From Candidatus Pacearchaeota archaeon (GTDB lineage Archaea; Nanobdellota; Nanobdellia; Pacearchaeales; GW2011-AR1), in NCBI GenBank assembly GCA_026395775.1, contig JAPLYA010000030.1:1-8854 (forward strand): a stretch of 8,854 nucleotides of DNA. The letters run 5' to 3'. The notes below the pieces were generated by a model. That model was given only the letters and a program-made list of their open reading frames with translations. It ran no database searches and had not been told where the DNA came from. Numbering within the stretch: position 1 is the stretch's first letter; the number at the start of each line of letters is the position of its first letter. The position numbers were made by a program, and so were the translations under genes. This document shows, in pieces, positions 6,101-8,854 of this stretch.

Positions 6101-7903
6101 GGAGCAGGAACAAATGTTTCTGCTTACATCAATAATAATGAACAGACAATTTTTTTGTTAAATAACTCAATTGATTCTACGAACAGCAATCATTTGTTTA
6201 ATACACTGGGAATTGGGAGTTATAATTTTACAGCTTATGTTGATGCTAGTCAGAATTATTCATATCAAACACTAACAAGATGGAGTCACATACTAGATGT
6301 AACTCCTCCAATGGTAGCAATTTTAGGACCAACAAATACAACTTACAATTATAGTGTTATTAATTTAAACATAACAAATAGTTCAGATGCACAAGCTGTC
6401 TGGTATATGAATTCAACTGGAAATTTCAGCTACACAATTCCTTTGTATTTCAACTTGACAAATGGAGCTTATACTTTGTTTGCTTATGCAAATGATTCTG
6501 TCAATAATGTGAATGAAACTAAAGTTAGTTTCTATGTAAACTATACTGCTCCTGATACAACCGCCCCCGATATTTACATAGACAGCCCAAGAAATATAAC
6601 TTACTCATTTACAAACATGAGCTTGAATGTGACTTCAACTTCTGCTGATATAAATTTGTGGTGGTTCAGCCTTGATAATGGATTGAATAATTATTCATTC
6701 ACTCCCAACTCAACTATTAATGGTAGTGAAGGAAGCAACTCATTGCTAGTTTGGAATAACGATACAAGCAATAATATAAATATAAGCTCGGTTAATTTTA
6801 CAATTGATACAATTAAACCAAATATAACTTTAATTAGCCCATCTAATGGAATTTCCTCTGTTAATTCAGCTTATAATTTTACATTTAATGTCTCTGACAA
6901 TAGCGAGATTTCAAATTGCGGCTTGATTGTTGATGATGCTCTGGCAGGAACATTAACCGGTGTTTCAAAAGATTATCAAAATGGAATTTATTATTCTGGA
7001 TTGGTAGTAGGAAGCCATACATGGCAGATTAATTGTACTGATTCTGCTGGCAATTTGGAAAATTCTTCAGCTAGAAGCTTGATTGTAACTAGTCCTCCTG
7101 TACCCCCTGTAACTCCAACAGGTGGTGGCGGTGGGGGTGCTGGAATAGTGTTTAAGTTAAAAGCCAACCCTGAATTTATTAATCTGCAGTCTGTTGTTAA
7201 TAGCAGAATAAATGGAACATTAGACATTACAAATTTAGGAAGCTCTACTGTTTATCTTACAATCAACTTAATTAAACTAGATGGGCTTTTAGAAATGCAG
7301 AAAACACTTACACTTGCATCAGGAGAAACAAAAACACTGGAATATTTTGTTAATTCTCCTAAAGATGCTGGAATTTATACTGGGAAAATTCGGTTTGCAT
7401 ATGCTGAGAATAGTTTAGAAGTGCCATTTGCCTTAAATGTAAAAACAGAAATAAGTCTTTTTGATATTTCTGTAAATTTACCTAAAGAGTATAAAAGTAT
7501 TACAAAAGGTCAGAATTTGAAAGCTCAGATAAATCTTATACAAGCTGGCTTACAGGATAAAGCAGATGTAACTGTTGTTTATATGATAAAAGATTTTGAA
7601 TCTAACACCTATCTTCAGGAATCTGAAACAATGATGGTATACAAAGAGAAAGCATATGAAAAAGAGTTTCAGATAGGAACATTTGAGCCTGGAAATTATG
7701 TAATTGGGGCAGAAGTTATTTATTCAGGAGGCGTCGCTGCTGCTTCTAGCAATTTTGATGTTGTAGGGAAGAAGCCATTTAGCTTCTGGATGTTGCTAGT
7801 GGTTATAGCTACTTTTATTATAATAGTTGTCGTAGCAGTAAGATATAAAAAGATAGTTGCAGATAGAATAAATAATAAATCAAAATTAAAAAAGAGAGTA
7901 TGA
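3104..7903 (+). CDS. C-terminal part of the giant LamG/Ig-like surface protein, membrane-anchored
   Basis: This is the continuation of the upstream coding region after the frame break (1599 residues). The same frame contains an ATG at 3026, but 3026-3103 is only an out-of-frame reading of the upstream LamG, so I do not accept that start. Nucleotide order of domains: Ig-like (3104-3390), Ig-like piece, LamG (3539-4177), linker, Ig-like (4319-4621), repeated Ig-like array (4631-6301), three Ig-like domains (about 6302-6556, 6557-6811, 6812-7090), Pro/Gly linker (7091-7144, six glycines), two stalk-like domains of NEW3/CARDB type (about 7145-7440 and 7441-7765), a transmembrane helix (7778-7840) and a basic tail (YKK...KSKLKKRV). 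The topology is type I with the large part outside. Nearly all of the ~98 N-x-S/T sequons precede the glycine linker. An adhesive or glycan-binding role is inferred from LamG. The reading ends in TGA, which overlaps the next gene's ATG. Confidence 0.8.
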   Translation: MNITLPLRITMVSPLNQTYSTSSILFNVSLNNDGDTCKFSLDNWLTNITMTKLTTTNFNFTNSSIADGSYTSKFWCNDTIGSVNYTTSIDFSKDASNPLIYFTNPTPPSGINYSNSHIINITIIEKDLSQFIWNWNSTNYTYYNNSLLVMLGFNNFSGIGDNLTNVADSSLYSQNGTLMGNAFFNCTSGMFGCAIDLDGTGDWVNVSYKGGYNSIQFSVCAWAFKKVNVSHASIASDYVNGGGGRNFILGYEYPDNTLAFGFGDGTAFDWIYGNYSEKKWHYVCGVFNNFTHELSIYIDSVNNTKITFINKSGGIPSVVTAVGKYTELFYFNGLIDEFRIWNRSLTSLEIQEMYNSNLYKYNSTLWMFTSNHTNLAWGSNRTYQAFAYDIYGNSNSTEMRELNISLLQALDTFYPQFNSYQVSPANNSAYLAGLLNFNTTILQTNGTAGIQFNGVNYSMINSSSQDIFNKTLGTIGVGDYVYYFWAYGNGTSGLYNTTQLFEYIIAKRDATYGLNITGTTPIGYPQVTNVDKSENNTEDIDCIYAVDIANDLFGVDASPITFNYSTAGCSNYTAGSITKAITITQNTTQTSLTFDKTSPQSYPTLITPTCSFIQGAGTLSLANGTSGVASQLGADTWYFNCSFIGDNNYTASSNFTSFTITQNSTYVFAITGTTPIIYGTISDVAGSGCPSELSCSMDMDNVVYGVEVSPLEFNYSTAGNNNYSANSITKDITINKGTQSLTALLNGASDNVTGTYPYPMNFSFSGTNYTAVKIYVNQLEVTPHINYTYGGGSYIINYSASSNQNYSAYNYWLNFTIQQASQTPISLLNGVENNLTLTYPTQINASFYNNDTEMIVSIANQIITPHLNYTYGSSHYVVNFTAISNQNYSEFIYFMNFTINKASSQTSLIFDKTTPQDYGTSITPTCSIFIGGNEALSLTNGTSGLAETLGVGAWNFNCSYAGNTNYSANSNFTTFTINQANSPITLLINGTAGNQTAPFGAGTNVSAYINNNEQTIFLLNNSIDSTNSNHLFNTLGIGSYNFTAYVDASQNYSYQTLTRWSHILDVTPPMVAILGPTNTTYNYSVINLNITNSSDAQAVWYMNSTGNFSYTIPLYFNLTNGAYTLFAYANDSVNNVNETKVSFYVNYTAPDTTAPDIYIDSPRNITYSFTNMSLNVTSTSADINLWWFSLDNGLNNYSFTPNSTINGSEGSNSLLVWNNDTSNNINISSVNFTIDTIKPNITLISPSNGISSVNSAYNFTFNVSDNSEISNCGLIVDDALAGTLTGVSKDYQNGIYYSGLVVGSHTWQINCTDSAGNLENSSARSLIVTSPPVPPVTPTGGGGGGAGIVFKLKANPEFINLQSVVNSRINGTLDITNLGSSTVYLTINLIKLDGLLEMQKTLTLASGETKTLEYFVNSPKDAGIYTGKIRFAYAENSLEVPFALNVKTEISLFDISVNLPKEYKSITKGQNLKAQINLIQAGLQDKADVTVVYMIKDFESNTYLQESETMMVYKEKAYEKEFQIGTFEPGNYVIGAEVIYSGGVAAASSNFDVVGKKPFSFWMLLVVIATFIIIVVVAVRYKKIVADRINNKSKLKKRV
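3119..3160 (+). repeat. 42-nt exact direct repeat, copy 2
   Basis: This copy is identical to 1981-2022 and begins about 15 nt after the deletion-like break. In the frame of the upstream coding region it contains the TAG that ends it. In the frame of the downstream region it reads the expected Ig-like sequence. Confidence 0.9.
3402..4318 (+). repeat. Adhesin module, copy 3, diverged and without the closing Ig-like domain
   Basis: The third module copy begins with a diverged Ig-like piece (PTPPSGINYS to IWNWNSTNYTYY), followed by LamG (3539-4177; landmarks LDGTGDWV, WHYVCGVF, IDEFRIWNRSLTSLEI) and the intact linker (STLWMFTSN, TYQAFAYD, STEMRELNISL). After that the sequence leaves the module pattern and enters a different Ig-like domain. 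This LamG has extra cysteines (NCTSGMFGC, SVCAW, YVCG) that the other copies lack, so it may be disulfide-stabilised. Confidence 0.75.
4631..6301 (+). repeat. Mosaic array of Ig-like repeats (B-A-B-C-C-A plus a last unit)
   Basis: Three repeat families of about 75-85 residues alternate. B copies: 4631-4858 and 5090-5311 (ITGTTPI ... FNYSTAG.. NY.. SITK.ITI). A copies: 4859-5089 and 5810-6040 (QTSL.FDKT.PQ.Y ... ITPTCS ... LSL.NGTSG ... FNCS ... SNFT.FTI.Q, with two conserved cysteines). C copies: 5312-5563 and 5564-5809 (LLNG ... NLT/NVT ... TPH.NYTYG ... SNQNYS ... NFTI). A single last unit follows at 6041-6301 (PITLLINGTAG ... YNFTAYVDASQNYSY). Each unit ends with an NFTI- or TITI-like strand, as in bacterial/archaeal Ig-like tandem domains. 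Confidence 0.75.
5471..5479 (+). repeat. Nine-G homopolymer inside the coding region
   Basis: Nine consecutive G bases encode three glycines (TYGGGSY) in the first C-type Ig repeat. The paralogous position in the second C repeat reads TYGSSHY, the same length, so the tract is in frame as given. A G run of this length is striking in such an AT-rich gene and is a place where slippage or sequencing errors could change the frame. Confidence 0.85.
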
Positions 7904-8331
7904 ACAAGAAAAAAGCTTTTATTATTTGGGGGATAGTTTTAGCTGTGCTAATCGTAGCTTTGATAATAATTTTTTATCCTAAAAATCAAATAATCCCCTC
8001 TGAAGGTTTTGGCTTGAATTATGCTCTTCTAAAATCTGTTATTAAACAAGGGGAAGGTTCTAGTTTAGATTTAAAGATAACAACTCTAAAAAAAGAAGAA
8101 ATCAAAATGGAGCTTATAGGATTAGAAAGTCTTGTTTATCTAAATGAGAAAACCTTCGAAGTTGATACAAGCAAGTTAGTTAGAATTAGTTTCAGTGGGG
8201 GAGCGAGTCCCGGGGTTTATGTTGGAAGTTTGTACATAGAATCAAACTTAAGCAATAAAACAATTCCGGTTATACTCGAGATACAAAGCAAAGAAGCTTA
8301 TTTTGCAGTTAGTCTGGAGGAGAGATTTTAG
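7900..8331 (+). CDS. Membrane-anchored stalk-like protein, frame broken near its end
   Basis: The ATG overlaps the stop of the upstream gene (ATGA), which suggests translational coupling in one operon. The 143 readable residues start MNKKK, then a hydrophobic helix (residues 6-26, AFIIWGIVLAVLIVALIIIF) that acts as an uncleaved N-terminal anchor. One complete beta-rich domain follows (about 33-128: LKSVIKQGEGSSLDLKI, then SPGVYVGSLYIES and IPVILEIQSKEAYFAVSL). It lines up in order with the upstream protein's first stalk domain (VVNSRINGTLDI, DAGIYTGKIRFAY, VPFALNVKTEISLFDISV). The reading stops at TAG 8329-8331 after EERF, which looks out of place, while the expected next domain continues in another frame. 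The intact gene probably runs beyond the window. Its function is unknown. It may be a partner or anchor for the giant adhesin. Confidence 0.75.
   Translation: MNKKKAFIIWGIVLAVLIVALIIIFYPKNQIIPSEGFGLNYALLKSVIKQGEGSSLDLKITTLKKEEIKMELIGLESLVYLNEKTFEVDTSKLVRISFSGGASPGVYVGSLYIESNLSNKTIPVILEIQSKEAYFAVSLEERF
8313..8328 (+). other. Second frame break, within the stalk-like gene
   Basis: One frame supplies FAVSLE up to about 8319 and another supplies GGEILGDV from about 8316. Next to the upstream gene's stalk (ISVNLPKEYKSITKGQNLKAQ), roughly nine or ten residues between these two pieces are missing. The change therefore looks like a short out-of-frame deletion and not a single inserted base. The exact edges cannot be set from one sequence. 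Confidence 0.6.
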
Positions 8332-8854
8332 GGGATGTTAAAATCTTTGATCTTAAAAACAAAGAAACAAGCTCTGTTAACTTAGAGTATGCTATTAAAA
8401 ATCTTTCTGGAGAAAATATTAAGGTTGAAAGCGAGACAATTACAACGGGCTCTAGATTAACTTTTACTAAAACAACACATCTTCCCGCTAATATTGCTCT
8501 AGGAGATTATGTTTTTGCCATAACATTAAGAAATGGGGATTATGCTGCAACATCGAGTGTATTACTTCATGTGGTTAATGTTAAAAAAGGGTTTTTTCAG
8601 AGATTTGACATATTTACTATACTTGTGATAGTATTTCTTTTTGCAATTGTTATTATCATAGTATATATGCTTAGGGAGAGAAATAAATTATTTTTAAGCT
8701 TGGAGAGACAGCATGAATCTCAGCTTAACTCGATTTCTAGGAATATTGAAAAACAGAAGCATAAATCTTTAGATAAAGTTAAGACAGAGAAAGAAAAGAG
8801 AAAAATAATAATAAAATTAGAATCTGCAAAGAAAAAAATATTAGATAAGATAAG
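8313..8854 (+). CDS. Continuation of the stalk-like protein: second domain, transmembrane helix, coiled coil (3' partial)
   Basis: This frame is open from just after a TAG at 8310-8312 to the window's end (180 codons), without an early ATG, so it is not an independent gene start. It reads SGGEILGDVKIFDL, VNLEYAIKNLSGEN, LGDYVFAITL and ATSSVLLHVV. That parallels the upstream protein's second stalk domain (TKGQNLKAQINLIQ, VTVVYMIKD, PGNYVIGAEV, AASSNFDVV). A transmembrane helix follows at about 8604-8672 (FDIFTILVIVFLFAIVIIIV), then about 60 charged residues (LRERNKLFLSLERQHE ... KKKILDK) that are probably a cytoplasmic coiled coil. With the N-terminal helix of the preceding fragment the whole protein would cross the membrane twice, with both ends inside. 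The end lies beyond the window. Confidence 0.7.

Noticed and set aside
7880..7903. Promoter or terminator between the adhesin and the next gene
   Set aside because: The genes overlap by four bases and no separate promoter, terminator hairpin or convincing Shine-Dalgarno spacing is visible. The purine run AAAAAGAGAG sits directly against the ATG.

Overview
The window is AT-rich and coded almost entirely on the plus strand, with no intergenic gap longer than a few bases. Most of it looks like a DPANN-type archaeon (Pacearchaeota/Woesearchaeota-like). The grounds are LamG (concanavalin A-like lectin) domains with IDEVRIWNRSL-type endings, the IWNWNSTNYTFY motif that I recognise from DPANN surface proteins, very many N-x-S/T sequons, and membrane-anchored Ig-like stalks. 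This lineage call rests on recalled protein style, not on a search.

Layout: (1) 1-3126 is the right part of a large coding region open at the left edge. Its first ~350 nt encode a segment resembling a phage virion/tail structural protein. It then passes abruptly into the middle of a LamG domain and on through LamG/Ig-like modules. (2) About 3104-7903 continues the same modular protein in another frame. It carries a fourth LamG, a mosaic of repeated Ig-like domains (order B-A-B-C-C-A), three more Ig-like domains, a Pro/Gly linker, a two-domain stalk, a transmembrane helix and a short basic cytoplasmic tail. The frame change at ~3100 coincides with 77 nt missing relative to the paralogous repeat. 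Restoring them gives back the ~1.21 kb module period, so 1-7903 was probably one gene for a protein of well over 2,400 residues. (3) 7900-8331 overlaps it by ATGA and encodes an N-terminally anchored protein whose ectodomain resembles the neighbour's stalk. Its frame also breaks. (4) 8313-8854 is its continuation, with the rest of the second stalk-like domain, a second transmembrane helix and a charged, probably coiled-coil cytoplasmic region that runs off the window.

Proposed biology (inference): a giant, probably glycosylated cell-surface lectin/adhesin and a co-transcribed stalk-like partner whose cytoplasmic coiled coil faces inward. Caution: three discontinuities (about 350, 3100 and 8315) lie within 9 kb. 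Each could be an assembly artefact, and the phage-to-archaeal join is the most suspicious. No RNA genes, CRISPR arrays, insertion sequences, promoters or terminators were seen.
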